NCBI RefSeq assembly: GCF_900102635.1
Contig: NZ_FMZQ01000014.1
Span: 125,665-189,664, forward strand
DNA length: 64,000 nucleotides
Reading direction: 5' to 3'
From: Ectopseudomonas chengduensis
GTDB taxonomy: Bacteria > Pseudomonadota > Gammaproteobacteria > Pseudomonadales > Pseudomonadaceae
Shown one piece after another: positions 54,317 to 62,397 of the stretch. Both the position numbers and the translations under genes were made by a program. Numbering within the stretch: the first letter of the stretch is position 1; every line of letters begins with the position of its first letter. The notes under the pieces are model-generated. The model had not been told where the DNA came from. It searched no databases and saw only the letters and a list, made by a program, of their open reading frames with translations.

Positions 54317-55897
54317 TCATTCAATATCCGGCAGGCTGTAACAGCGTTGCCACAACGCCAGGTAATCCGCCACTTCCTGCTGCCAGCGCGCATCATTCCA
54401 ACCCAGGCGCGGCTGGCATAGCGCGCGGATACGCGGCAGTTCAGCGCGGCCGCCGCCTGCCAGCAGCAGGCCCAGGCGCGTGCGGCGTAGCAGCAGGTCG
54501 TCCAGGTGCAACACCAGCTCGCCCTCGGCGGCCCAGGCCAGTTCGGCCCAGAAGGTGGCAGTACCCGCGACGCAATCGCTGCCCACCTCGTCGATCAGGC
54601 GCAGCACCTCGCCCAACTGGCGACCATGGCGCCCAGCCAGACGACGTTGCTGCGCCGGGCTCAACGCCGGCATCGGTGTCGGCGTATTCGAAGCGAAGAC
54701 CGCGCCGCCCTGATCATCCACCGGCTTGCCGACGAATATGGCGCAGGCACGCAGCACCTCCAGCGCCAGCAGGCGGAAGGTGGTCAGCTTGCCACCGGCC
54801 AGGGTCACGCTGCCCGGCTCGACCCACAGGGCGTGCTCACGCTTTTCGTCCGAGGGTTTCAACCCGGTGCTGCCATTGCCCACCACCGGGCGCACGCCCG
54901 CCCAGGTCGACAGCACATCGGCGCGGCTCACCTGGGCGGTCGGGAACTGCTGGGCGCAGGCGGCCAGCAGGTAATCGACCTCCTCCATGCTGATGGCCGC
55001 CTCGGCATCCAGATCGCCCGCATGATCCAGATCGGTGGTGCCGATCACCGTCGCGCCCTCCCAGGGGAAGACGAATACCGGGCGCCCATCGGCCGCGTGC
55101 ATAAAGCTGAAGGCATGCGCCACCGGCAGGCGCCAGCCCGGCAGCAGCAGGTGGCTGCCGCGCAGCGGGCGGATGCGACCAGTGCCCGGCTGGCGCAGGC
55201 GATCGGCCCAGGCGCCGGTTGCCTGGGCCACGGCGCGGCTACGCAGGCGGTAGCGGTCGCCCGTCTCGATATCCTCGGCCAGTACGCCGACCACCCGTCC
55301 CGCCTCGCGCAACAACTCGACCACGCGCATGCCATTGAGCGCCTCGCCGCCTTCGGCGCGCGCCTCGCCAAGCACGCGCTGCACCAGGCGCGCGTCGTCG
55401 GTCACCGCATCGAAGAAGCGCGTGCCACCGAGTAAACCGTCCTCGCGAATGCCTGGTGCCAGGTAACGCAGTTGCTGCAGTGGGTAGAACAGATGATTGC
55501 GCTTGCCGGCCAGGGCGTCGTAAAGGCTGAGCAAGCCGCCGAAGACCTTGGGCCCAGGGAAACCGCCGCGATAGTGCGGCATGACGAAGCTCAGCGGCTC
55601 CACCAGCCCCGGCGCCTCGCCGAGCAGGCGCTGGCGCTCGCGCACCGAGTCGCGGGTCAGCCCCAGCTGGCCCTTGGCGACGTAGCGCAGGCCACCGTGC
55701 ACCATCTTCGACGAGCGGCTGGAGGTGCCCCAGGCGAAGTCGCGCTGCTCCAGCAACAGGCAGCGCCAGCCACGCCGCGCCGCCTCACGGAGGATGCCGG
55801 CACCGCAGATGCCGCCGCCGATCACCAGCAGATCCCAGTCGCGCGCGGCCAACTCAGGCAGCGCGCGCGTGCGCCAGGTGGCGTTCCAGGGTTCCAT
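54317..55897 (-). CDS. GlpD-like FAD-dependent glycerol-3-phosphate dehydrogenase
   Basis: A 526-residue flavoprotein oxidising glycerol-3-phosphate to DHAP at the membrane. The FAD loop is VIGGGICGAGILREAARRG (about residues 26-44), with SSRSSKMVHGGLRY as the classic GlpD substrate/FAD segment and FVFPWEGATVIGTTDLDH later. The start is 2 bases beyond the end of the AGPS-like gene, giving a tight operon. It may supply DHAP to that enzyme. Confidence 0.9.
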   Translation of the reverse strand: MEPWNATWRTRALPELAARDWDLLVIGGGICGAGILREAARRGWRCLLLEQRDFAWGTSSRSSKMVHGGLRYVAKGQLGLTRDSVRERQRLLGEAPGLVEPLSFVMPHYRGGFPGPKVFGGLLSLYDALAGKRNHLFYPLQQLRYLAPGIREDGLLGGTRFFDAVTDDARLVQRVLGEARAEGGEALNGMRVVELLREAGRVVGVLAEDIETGDRYRLRSRAVAQATGAWADRLRQPGTGRIRPLRGSHLLLPGWRLPVAHAFSFMHAADGRPVFVFPWEGATVIGTTDLDHAGDLDAEAAISMEEVDYLLAACAQQFPTAQVSRADVLSTWAGVRPVVGNGSTGLKPSDEKREHALWVEPGSVTLAGGKLTTFRLLALEVLRACAIFVGKPVDDQGGAVFASNTPTPMPALSPAQQRRLAGRHGRQLGEVLRLIDEVGSDCVAGTATFWAELAWAAEGELVLHLDDLLLRRTRLGLLLAGGGRAELPRIRALCQPRLGWNDARWQQEVADYLALWQRCYSLPDIE

Positions 55898-55899
55898 GC

Positions 55900-57495
55900 T
55901 CAGTCCTGCAACAGCACGCCAGGCGCCAGGCGCTGGTCGGGGTCGAAATGCGTGGCCAGGCTGCGCAGCGTGGCCATGCCCAGCTCGCCCTTCTCTGCTG
56001 CCAGGTAAGGTGCGTGGTCGCGACCGACGCCGTGCTGGTGGCTGATGGTGCCGCGGTTGCCTGCAATGGTTCGACTGGCAGCCGCCTTGAGCCGCTGCCA
56101 GCGCGCCATGGCGGTGGCGTAGTCGCTGCCGGGGCGGAATACGTAGGTGGTGTAGATGCTCGAACCTTCGCCGTAAACGTGCGACAGGTGGGTGAACACG
56201 TGCACCCGCTCGCCGTCGCCGGTCAGCTCGTCACGCAGGCTGGCCTCGACCTTGTTCAGCAGATTGTCGACGTTGGACCAGTCGGTGGCGGTTTCCAGGG
56301 TGTCCACCAGGTAGCCGCGCTCCCACAGACCATGACGCAGGTAGGGGAAACGGAAGCGGTTCTGCTCCCACTTCTTGCCCAGCAGGGTGCCGGTGAATAC
56401 GCCGTCAAAGCCTTTCAGCAGGCGCCGCGCCTGTTTCAGCGAGGCGGCGTTCTGCACCCGGCTGCCGGTGACGCCGAAGGTGAGCATGCACTTGCCGTCG
56501 CGGGCGCCGCGCAGGGCCAGGTATTTCTCCAGCAGCGCGATCTGCTGCGGGTGACCGGCCAGGGCCAGCTGGGTACGGGTTTCGATGGCGTTGGACAGGC
56601 GCAGCATGGACAGCGGCACGCGCGCCTGGGCCAGGCTGCGAATGGCGCTCAGCGCCTGCTGCCAGTTGGGCAGGAACACCGCGTAGAAACGCTCCTGCTC
56701 GGCCAGACGACTGATGCGCACGCGCACCTCGGAGATCACCCCGAAGCGCCCTTCCGAGCCCATTACCAGCTCGCGCAGGTCGGGCCCGGCCGCCGAAGCC
56801 GGGAAGGTGGGAATATCCAAAGTGCCGGCGAAAGTTTCCAGCTTGCCGCCGGCGAACAGTTGCTCGATGCGACCGTAGCGCAACGACTGCTGTCCGCTGG
56901 AACGGCTGGCGACCCAGCCACCGAGGGTCGACAGTTCCCAGGACTGCGGAAAGTGGCCCAGCGTGTAGCCACGGGCGCGCAGTTGGCTTTCCACCTGCGG
57001 GCCATTGGCGCCGGGGCCGAAGGTGGCGATCAGGCTGTCCTCGTCGATCTCCAGCAGGCGCGTCATGCGCTCCAGCGACAGGGTCAGCACCGGGCGCTGG
57101 CCGGCCTGCGGGTTGATGTGGCCGGCCACCGAAGTACCGCCGCCGTAAGGAATCAGGGTGACGTCATGCTGTTGCGCCCAGGCCAGCAGCTCGCGGATCT
57201 GCTCGGCGCTTTCCGGGCAGGCGACGCCATCGGGAAACAGACCGAACTCGCCGGAGCGCATCGCCAGCCAGTCCGGCAGGCTCTGGCCGCGGGCATGGCG
57301 CACGCGCACTTCGGCATCAACGCAGATCAGCGGGTTGGGGGCCAGACGCGAGGCCGGCACACGCGCCAGCACGTCCTGCAGGCTGGCGTCTGCCAGGCGC
57401 TGCCCCGGCCCGATCAGCTCGGCGAGAAAGGCCTCGCCATGGGCCGGCAGTTCCACCTCGGTCGCTTCGTCTCCCCATCCGTTCCAGCGTCGCAT
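55900..57495 (-). CDS. FAD-binding oxidase related to alkylglycerone-phosphate synthase
   Basis: A 531-residue VAO-type flavoprotein. The PP-loop region is TLIPYGGGTSVAGHINPQ (about residues 110-127) and the C-terminus has the HQHGVGRDHAPYL motif found in alkyl-DHAP synthases. AGPS makes ether lipid precursors by exchanging acyl for alkyl on acyl-DHAP. Some relatives are D-lactate or glycolate oxidases, so the reaction is uncertain. The ATG at 57495 was chosen with GGGGGA 5 bases upstream; two upstream ATGs are alternatives. Confidence 0.83.
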   Translation of the reverse strand: MRRWNGWGDEATEVELPAHGEAFLAELIGPGQRLADASLQDVLARVPASRLAPNPLICVDAEVRVRHARGQSLPDWLAMRSGEFGLFPDGVACPESAEQIRELLAWAQQHDVTLIPYGGGTSVAGHINPQAGQRPVLTLSLERMTRLLEIDEDSLIATFGPGANGPQVESQLRARGYTLGHFPQSWELSTLGGWVASRSSGQQSLRYGRIEQLFAGGKLETFAGTLDIPTFPASAAGPDLRELVMGSEGRFGVISEVRVRISRLAEQERFYAVFLPNWQQALSAIRSLAQARVPLSMLRLSNAIETRTQLALAGHPQQIALLEKYLALRGARDGKCMLTFGVTGSRVQNAASLKQARRLLKGFDGVFTGTLLGKKWEQNRFRFPYLRHGLWERGYLVDTLETATDWSNVDNLLNKVEASLRDELTGDGERVHVFTHLSHVYGEGSSIYTTYVFRPGSDYATAMARWQRLKAAASRTIAGNRGTISHQHGVGRDHAPYLAAEKGELGMATLRSLATHFDPDQRLAPGVLLQD

Positions 57496-57620
57496 CGCAT
57501 CCCCCATTCCGATCAGCACTTATGGCTGCCTATACTAGCCAGCCGCCGATTTCCGTCACTGTCGAATCGGGACAGGCCATATCGCCAATCAAGACAGGCC
57601 TCGCAGAACAAGAAGAATCC

Positions 57621-58655
57621 ATGGAAAACCTCGGCTACACCTCGGTTCCCGCCCTGCTCAAGTACCTGCGCCAGGCCGAACAGCTCGGTCTGGATATCGA
57701 CCGTGCGCTGGCGGCCGCCGGCGTTCAGGCGCAGGATCTGGCCGACAACGGCAAGCGGATTCCCAGCGAGGTGCATGAGCGCCTGCTGGCGCATTTGATG
57801 GAGGTGTCCGGCGACCCCTTGTTCGGTCTGCACTCGGCGCGTTTCGTCCAGCCCGGCTCGTGGAGCGTGCTCGGTTACATCGCCATGAACTGCGCCACCC
57901 TGGGCGAAGCCATGGGCCGCATCGTGCCCTACGAGAAACTGGTGGGCGACATGGGCACCAGCCGTATCGAGGCGGCCGAGGATCACGTGCGGCTGATCTG
58001 GAGCTGCCGTCATCAGGCGCCGGACGTGCGCCGCCACATGGTGGAGAACGTGCTCGCCTCCTGGCTGCTGTACGCCCGCTGGATCGCCGACTCCGAACAT
58101 TCGCCACGCGAGGTCTGGTTCGAGCACGCGCAACCGGCCGCCACCGACCAGGCCGAATACCAGCAGCTGTTTGGCTGCCCGGTGCTGTTCGAACAACCCT
58201 GCAACGCCTTGCTGGTGCCGCTGGACTACCTCGGCGTGCCGCTGCGCCAGGCCGACGCCAACCTGCTGCGCACGCTGGAAGAACATGCCCTGACCCTGAT
58301 GGCGGGACTGGACGAGAACGAACCGCTGCCACGCCGGGTGAAGAACGCCCTGCGCCTGCTGCTCAAGGACGGCCTGCCGCGCAAGGAACGGGTGGCGGAA
58401 AAGTTCGACATGACCGTGCGCACCCTGCAGCGCCACCTGCAGCAGGCCGGCACCAGCTATCAGCAGATACTCGACGAGCTGCGTCAGGAACTGGCCGAGC
58501 ATTACCTGCTGCGCAGCGACCTGGCGATCCAGGACATCGCCTGCTACCTGGGCTTCACCGAGTCACGCTCGTTCCACCGCAGCTTCAAGAGTTGGACCGG
58601 GCAGACGCCGGGCGAGTTTCGCGAAAGCCGGCGCCGGGACAATCCGCTGGGCTAA
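57621..58655 (+). CDS. AraC family transcriptional regulator
   Basis: A 344-residue regulator with an N-terminal Arabinose_bd-type domain (about 20-205) and a C-terminal double helix-turn-helix (about 240-335, MTVRTLQRHLQQAGTSYQQILDEL and DLAIQDIACYLGFTESRSFHRSFKSWTGQTPGEFR). It is divergent from the oxidase/GlpD/kinase operon and is the likely regulator of it. The start at 57621 is where homologous sequence begins; an ATG 33 codons earlier is rejected. Its end overlaps the convergent DoxX gene by 4 bases. Confidence 0.9.
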   Translation: MENLGYTSVPALLKYLRQAEQLGLDIDRALAAAGVQAQDLADNGKRIPSEVHERLLAHLMEVSGDPLFGLHSARFVQPGSWSVLGYIAMNCATLGEAMGRIVPYEKLVGDMGTSRIEAAEDHVRLIWSCRHQAPDVRRHMVENVLASWLLYARWIADSEHSPREVWFEHAQPAATDQAEYQQLFGCPVLFEQPCNALLVPLDYLGVPLRQADANLLRTLEEHALTLMAGLDENEPLPRRVKNALRLLLKDGLPRKERVAEKFDMTVRTLQRHLQQAGTSYQQILDELRQELAEHYLLRSDLAIQDIACYLGFTESRSFHRSFKSWTGQTPGEFRESRRRDNPLG

Positions 58656-59251
58656 CGGGACATTCGGAAACGCCGCGCCAGCCAGTAGTCGAGACTCAAC
58701 CAGCGCCCTGCCCCGCTGAAGAACAATGCCACCAGCATCACTAGGTAGGTGGCGGCGAACTCGATGCCATTGTTCAGCACCACGAACTTGCCGCTGGCGG
58801 TCAGCCAGTCGTAATTGCCGTGCTCACGCAGGATGCTGCGCGCCCGCTCGAGCTTCTCCGCCGCCGCCAGCACGCGCTCGTTGGCGAACGGCGCGGACGG
58901 GTCGGCAATCGCTTGCCAGCCATAGGGCCAGTGCACGGCGAAGATGGCCACCAGCATGGTGACGATCAGCGGGATGCTGATCCAGCGCACGGCAAATCCG
59001 AACAGCAGCAGGATGGCGCCACCGGCCTCGGTCAGCGCTGCCGCCCAGGCCAGCAGCTCGGGAAACGGCAGGCCGAGCCCCCAATCCGGATTGCCGAACC
59101 AGGCGGCAGTGGCATCGATGTCCTTGAGCTTCTGCGTGCCGGCCATCCAGAACACCGGCACCAGATACAGGCGCAGCAGCAACGGGCCGAGAAAATCCAG
59201 GCGCCGGGTAGCCTCCAGCGCGTCCTGGAGGCGATTGAGCAAAGCGATCAT
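58652..59251 (-). CDS. DoxX family membrane protein (HvfD-like)
   Basis: A 199-residue protein with four predicted helices: LLLRLYLVPVFWMAGTQKL, a segment around LAWAAALTEAGGAILLLFGFAVR, SIPLIVTMLVAIFAVHW, and AATYLVMLVALFFSGAG near the end. It is the fourth gene of the MNIO operon, 5 bases after the DUF2063 gene. DoxX-type proteins accompany these clusters; a redox role at the membrane is suspected but unproved. Confidence 0.9.
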   Translation of the reverse strand: MIALLNRLQDALEATRRLDFLGPLLLRLYLVPVFWMAGTQKLKDIDATAAWFGNPDWGLGLPFPELLAWAAALTEAGGAILLLFGFAVRWISIPLIVTMLVAIFAVHWPYGWQAIADPSAPFANERVLAAAEKLERARSILREHGNYDWLTASGKFVVLNNGIEFAATYLVMLVALFFSGAGRWLSLDYWLARRFRMSR

Positions 59252-59256
59252 GGCGG

Positions 59257-59967
59257 TCAGTCCTCGGAATGGGGAAACCAGATATCGCGCGCCTGCCAGT
59301 CATCCAGCAGCGCGCGGGCGTTATTGAAATAGGCGCGATCAGCGGCCAGGCCGTGCTCGATGGCCAGCGCCTGTTGCGCCTGCACGGGCGGCTCGCCGGC
59401 CTGTAAGCGCAGCGCCAGTTGATAGGCGAACGGCGCCAGTTGCATGAAGCGCACCTGATCCTGGCGATCGCGCCAGACCAGCAGGCAGGTCGGCTCGGCA
59501 GGCGGCTGCGTGGGGTGGTGATCGACACCGATCCTCTGCACCGGCCAGCGATAGGCCAACGGCCAGGCCAGTGGCGACCAGCCGTGCTCGGGCAACTGCG
59601 CATCGCTGACATCCAGCGCCAGCTCGACCCACTCGTAATGCGCCAGCTCCAGCATGAACGCAGGGTCGTCAGGCTCGGCGCGATAGCCCTGCTGCAGCCA
59701 GGCGATGAACTCCTGACTGATCTCGAGGAAGTACGGCGTGCTCGCCCGATGCTCGGCGAGGAACGCGCGCAGCAACCGCTGCCAGCGCTCGGCCCCGAGA
59801 ACCCCGCGCAGCACCGGAAAGGCGCCGCCCACCAGGCTGGCGACGTTGTTGAAGAACAGCTCCTCGTAGACCGCCATGCGCTCGGCCGTGATGCCCGGCA
59901 GCAAGGCCTGCGCCTCAGGCTGGCGAATACGTGCAGCGAAGTCGCGCTGCTGCTGAACGCCGCTCAT
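59257..59967 (-). CDS. DUF2063 partner protein of MNIO enzyme (HvfC/BufC-like)
   Basis: A 236-residue protein with the DUF2063 N-terminal domain (RQRDFAARI through GLLPGITAERMAVYEELFFNN) and a second domain ending WFPHSED. In the HvfBC and BufBC systems the C subunit binds the precursor leader and docks it onto the DUF692 enzyme. Its start overlaps the DUF692 stop by 4 bases, so the two proteins are translated together. Confidence 0.92.
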   Translation of the reverse strand: MSGVQQQRDFAARIRQPEAQALLPGITAERMAVYEELFFNNVASLVGGAFPVLRGVLGAERWQRLLRAFLAEHRASTPYFLEISQEFIAWLQQGYRAEPDDPAFMLELAHYEWVELALDVSDAQLPEHGWSPLAWPLAYRWPVQRIGVDHHPTQPPAEPTCLLVWRDRQDQVRFMQLAPFAYQLALRLQAGEPPVQAQQALAIEHGLAADRAYFNNARALLDDWQARDIWFPHSED

Positions 59968-60806
59968 GTGCCGTACCTGCTCAGCGGTTGCACGGCCTGT
60001 TGCAGGCTGCGGATATGCGCCAGTTCGGCATACAGCTCGGCCAGCGGCGGGAAGTTGAAGTCACGCTCCAGCAGCGTCGGGCGCACGCCATGCTGCGCGT
60101 AAGCGCTGCTCAGCAGTGCCCACACCGGGTCGATCACCGGCGCACCGTGGGTGTCGATCTTCAGGTCTGCCGCCTGATCGTAATGACCGGCGACGTGCAG
60201 ATAGGCGATGCGCTCACTGGGCATCGCGGCGATATAGGCTTCGGCATCGAAGCCGAAGTTCAGGCTGTTGACGTAGACGTTGTTGACGTCGAGCAGCAGC
60301 TGGCAGTCGGCACGTTCCAGCACGGCGCGAACGAAATCCGCCTCGTCCAGCTCGCCAGGCAGGCGCGCGTAGGCCGAGACGTTCTCGATGATCAGCGGCC
60401 TTTCCAGCACGTCCTGCACGATGCGCACGCGCTCGGCGATACGCGCCACCGACTCTTCGGAAAACGGCAACGGCATCAGATCATACAGCTGACCGTCGTC
60501 GGCACAGGCCGACAGATGTTCGCTGTAGGCCAGCACGCCGTGCTCGTCGAGAAAGCCCTTGATGGCGTGCAGCAACTCCAGGTTCAGCGGCGCGAAGCCG
60601 CCGAGGTTGAGGGACAGACCATGGCACAGCAATGGCCGGCGTTCGCTCAGGGCGCACAACTGCTTGCCCAGCCGACCACCGACACCGATCCAGTTCTCCG
60701 GCGCCACTTCGAGAAAGTCGGCGCCGCTGGCCTCATCGCCGATCAACTCGGCGAGCAGCCCGCGACGCAGGCCAAGACCGGCGCCGGTGAGGTTTGCGAG
60801 GTGCAT
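59964..60806 (-). CDS. DUF692 family MNIO enzyme (HvfB/BufB-like RiPP maturase)
   Basis: A 280-residue TIM-barrel enzyme of the multinuclear non-heme iron oxidase family. The predicted metal ligands are all present: EVAPENW (33-39), His62 in CHGLS, His97 in YSEHLS, Glu141/Asn142 in IIENVS, Asp173 in LLLDVNN, His204/His208 in YLHVAGH, Asp218/His220 in DTHG, Asp226, and Glu247/Asp249 in LLERD. Relatives act on peptide cysteines (thiooxazole or oxazolone/thioamide groups). GAGGAGG lies 7 bases before the ATG at 60806. The precursor gene is 20 bases upstream. Confidence 0.93.
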   Translation of the reverse strand: MHLANLTGAGLGLRRGLLAELIGDEASGADFLEVAPENWIGVGGRLGKQLCALSERRPLLCHGLSLNLGGFAPLNLELLHAIKGFLDEHGVLAYSEHLSACADDGQLYDLMPLPFSEESVARIAERVRIVQDVLERPLIIENVSAYARLPGELDEADFVRAVLERADCQLLLDVNNVYVNSLNFGFDAEAYIAAMPSERIAYLHVAGHYDQAADLKIDTHGAPVIDPVWALLSSAYAQHGVRPTLLERDFNFPPLAELYAELAHIRSLQQAVQPLSRYGT

Positions 60807-60826
60807 GATCCGTCCTCCTCTTGCCC

Positions 60827-61120
60827 TTACTCGCTCTTCTCGCCGCCGCACTTGCCTTCGCCGCATTTACCCTCGGCGTCAGCCTTCTTCTCGGCACCAC
60901 ACTTGCCCTCGCCGCACTTGCCTTCCTTGTCGGCTTTCATCTCGCCACCGCATTTGCCTTCGCCACAGGAACCTTCCTGCGCCTTCTCGGCAGCGGCCAG
61001 GCTGTAGCCGCTGGCCAGTTCCTGCGCAACGAAGGGGTTGCTCGCGGCGTGGGCGGTGAAGGCCACGGAAGTCAGCAGCGCAGCGCCCAGGGTGGCAGTC
61101 AGGGTATTGAGTTGTTTCAT
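60827..61120 (-). CDS. Secreted cysteine-repeat RiPP precursor (HvfA/bufferin type)
   Basis: A 97-residue protein with a signal peptide (cleavage after AHA, about residue 25). A short leader-like segment NPFVAQELASGYSLAA follows, then three tandem 17-residue repeats with EG(K/S)CGEGKCG. Cysteines are at 52, 57, 69, 74, 86 and 91, and every cysteine lies in an EG(K/S)CG motif. HvfA peptides carry such motifs, which the DUF692/DUF2063 enzymes convert into copper-binding groups. The first motif is EGSCG and the others EGKCG. A copper-handling role is inferred. The second half is almost only Glu, Gly, Lys, Cys and Ala, unlike its neighbours. Confidence 0.92.
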   Translation of the reverse strand: MKQLNTLTATLGAALLTSVAFTAHAASNPFVAQELASGYSLAAAEKAQEGSCGEGKCGGEMKADKEGKCGEGKCGAEKKADAEGKCGEGKCGGEKSE

Positions 61121-61175
61121 GGCATCTCTCCATCGGTTTCGAATGCGGGGCCGGATTGGCGCCCTCGCAGCAATG

Positions 61176-61201
61176 GACGAGGCAGGGATGCGGGCGTTAC
61201 A
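61176..61201 (-). promoter_or_regulatory. Candidate ECF-sigma promoter of the MNIO operon
   Basis: On the minus strand TGTAAC is separated by 16 bases from CGTC, ending about 55 bases upstream of the precursor ATG. AAC in the -35 and CGT in the -10 are the hallmarks of extracytoplasmic-function sigma promoters. The mapping is by eye and no sigma gene lies in the window. Confidence 0.45.
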
Positions 61202-61220
61202 GCGGGCGAAAAAAGTTTTC

Positions 61221-61271
61221 GTAGCCCGGATGAAATCCGGGGGCGATTTACCCGCAACCAGTCGCGGCTAC
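61221..61271. repeat. REP-like palindrome, GTAGCCCGGAT family
   Basis: GTAGCCCGGATGAAATCCGG at the left and GCGGCTAC at the right; a diverged copy of the elements at 2430 and 15160. Confidence 0.65.
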
Positions 61272-61311
61272 GACTGCATGGATGCAGGAGGTAGAGCGAA
61301 GCAGGATGCCA

Positions 61312-61385
61312 GAGCCGAAAGCCCCTCCCACAGGTACAGGAACATCCACCGCACCGTGGGAGGCGCTTCAGCGGCGAGGCTTTCG
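61312..61385. repeat. Intergenic palindrome, GAAGCCCCTCCCACA family
   Basis: AGCCGAAAGCCCCTCCCACAG is paired imperfectly with GTGGGAGGCGCTTCAGCGGC. It lies between the MNIO operon and the cassette array. Confidence 0.65.
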
Positions 61386-61489
61386 ATAGCCAGTAGCCCG
61401 ACCAGCCATGGCAAACGGATAACAAAAGCGTCATCCACCCGCACGGTGTGCCGGGCGTAATGCTGGAGCAAAAAGAGGAGGTCAAGCGA

Positions 61490-61629
61490 ATACACCGAAC
61501 CGCCGAGACATAGCGGTAAGACTATGACTGCGAAGGTTTTTTAGTGCGAAGCGAAGCGGGATGGTGCGGAGTTGGATGGAAGGCTCTAATATCGGACTAG
61601 TACCACCATCCATCTAACCACTGTTATGC
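61490..61629 (+). other. attI-like or degenerate attC boundary before cassette 1
   Basis: The segment ends in GTTATGC (61623-61629), a perfect core site whose TTATGC is complementary to the GCATAAC at 62305. It has no obvious matching second core site within 150 bases and little hairpin, which fits an attI better than an attC. No integrase gene lies to its left. Confidence 0.45.
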
Positions 61630-61641
61630 ACCGGAGGTAGC

Positions 61642-62310
61642 ATGGACATAGAGTACTTCTTCATTGAAAGAACAAAATTCATAAAGTACTTCTATGAGCA
61701 CGCCATCCAGCCATTCGAAGAGATAGCTGAGGCTATTGAAGAGCATAAAGAACCATTTGCGCCTCCATACAGTGAAGATCCAGAACCTCTCTTTCTTACA
61801 GAATGGCTTGACGCCAAAACTGGAATTGAAACCGTTGGCCATACTGCACTTTCCATGCTTTCTTCATCTCTTCAGCTCTTTCTAAAGGAATGGGTTAAAC
61901 GGCTTGAGAGGCAGCACGGAATGAAGTTCGATGTAAATTTCAAGAAAAATGGCTGGCTTAATGGATATCTAGAAATTTTTAAACAACTGGAACTGCACAT
62001 TGCTCAGTGTCCGGCAGATATATCAATCATCGAGCAAGTTACCTTAGCCAGGAATAGAGTTCAGCACCCAGAACAAATTACAAACCTAAACATTTGCCAC
62101 TCAAACGATGATTTGAAAAAGTATCCACGCCCATTCTTTGCTCAAGAGCAAGAAATGTCCTTGAGCAGTTCAGACGAGCAAGACCCAACATCTTGGTGGC
62201 TTCCTTTGTCTTTAGCCTCAACTAAAGAAAAAATATTCGAGGCAATCGCCCAAGTGGAAAGCCTATGTTCTTGGCTTGAGTCAGAATATTGGAACGCACG
62301 TAATGCATAA
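61642..62310 (+). CDS. Cassette 1 protein with HEPN-like RNxxxH motif
   Basis: A 222-residue protein in an AT-rich gene. The motif RNRVQH (137-142, in VTLARNRVQHPE) fits the RNxxxH of HEPN ribonucleases. The N-terminus is helical and acidic, and an HEPN-type helix (FLKEWVKRLERQHG) precedes. The rest is helical and the family was not recognised. GGAGGT is 5 bases before the ATG. The stop codon TAA is part of the following attC core site. Nuclease or toxin function is a guess from one motif. Confidence 0.85.
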   Translation: MDIEYFFIERTKFIKYFYEHAIQPFEEIAEAIEEHKEPFAPPYSEDPEPLFLTEWLDAKTGIETVGHTALSMLSSSLQLFLKEWVKRLERQHGMKFDVNFKKNGWLNGYLEIFKQLELHIAQCPADISIIEQVTLARNRVQHPEQITNLNICHSNDDLKKYPRPFFAQEQEMSLSSSDEQDPTSWWLPLSLASTKEKIFEAIAQVESLCSWLESEYWNARNA

Positions 62311-62380
62311 CAACTGGTTCAAACCGTTCGCTTCGCTCACTGGGACGGGCTAAAGCCCGCCCCTTAACCAAACGTTATGC
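62305..62380 (+). repeat. attC site of cassette 1
   Basis: R'' GCATAAC (62305-62311) and R' GTTATGC (62374-62380) are perfect inverted complements. Between them are CAACTGGTTCAAAC, the central dyad GGGCTAAAGCCC and CTTAACCAAAC, where TGGTT pairs with AACCA. This 76-base folded site is a standard integron attC. Confidence 0.92.
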
Positions 62381-62397
62381 AATGCCAAGGAGGCACT

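Noticed and set aside
61130..61620. Search for an integron integrase or its remnant
   Set aside because: The open frames here are short, built from intergenic palindromes and lack tyrosine recombinase motifs.
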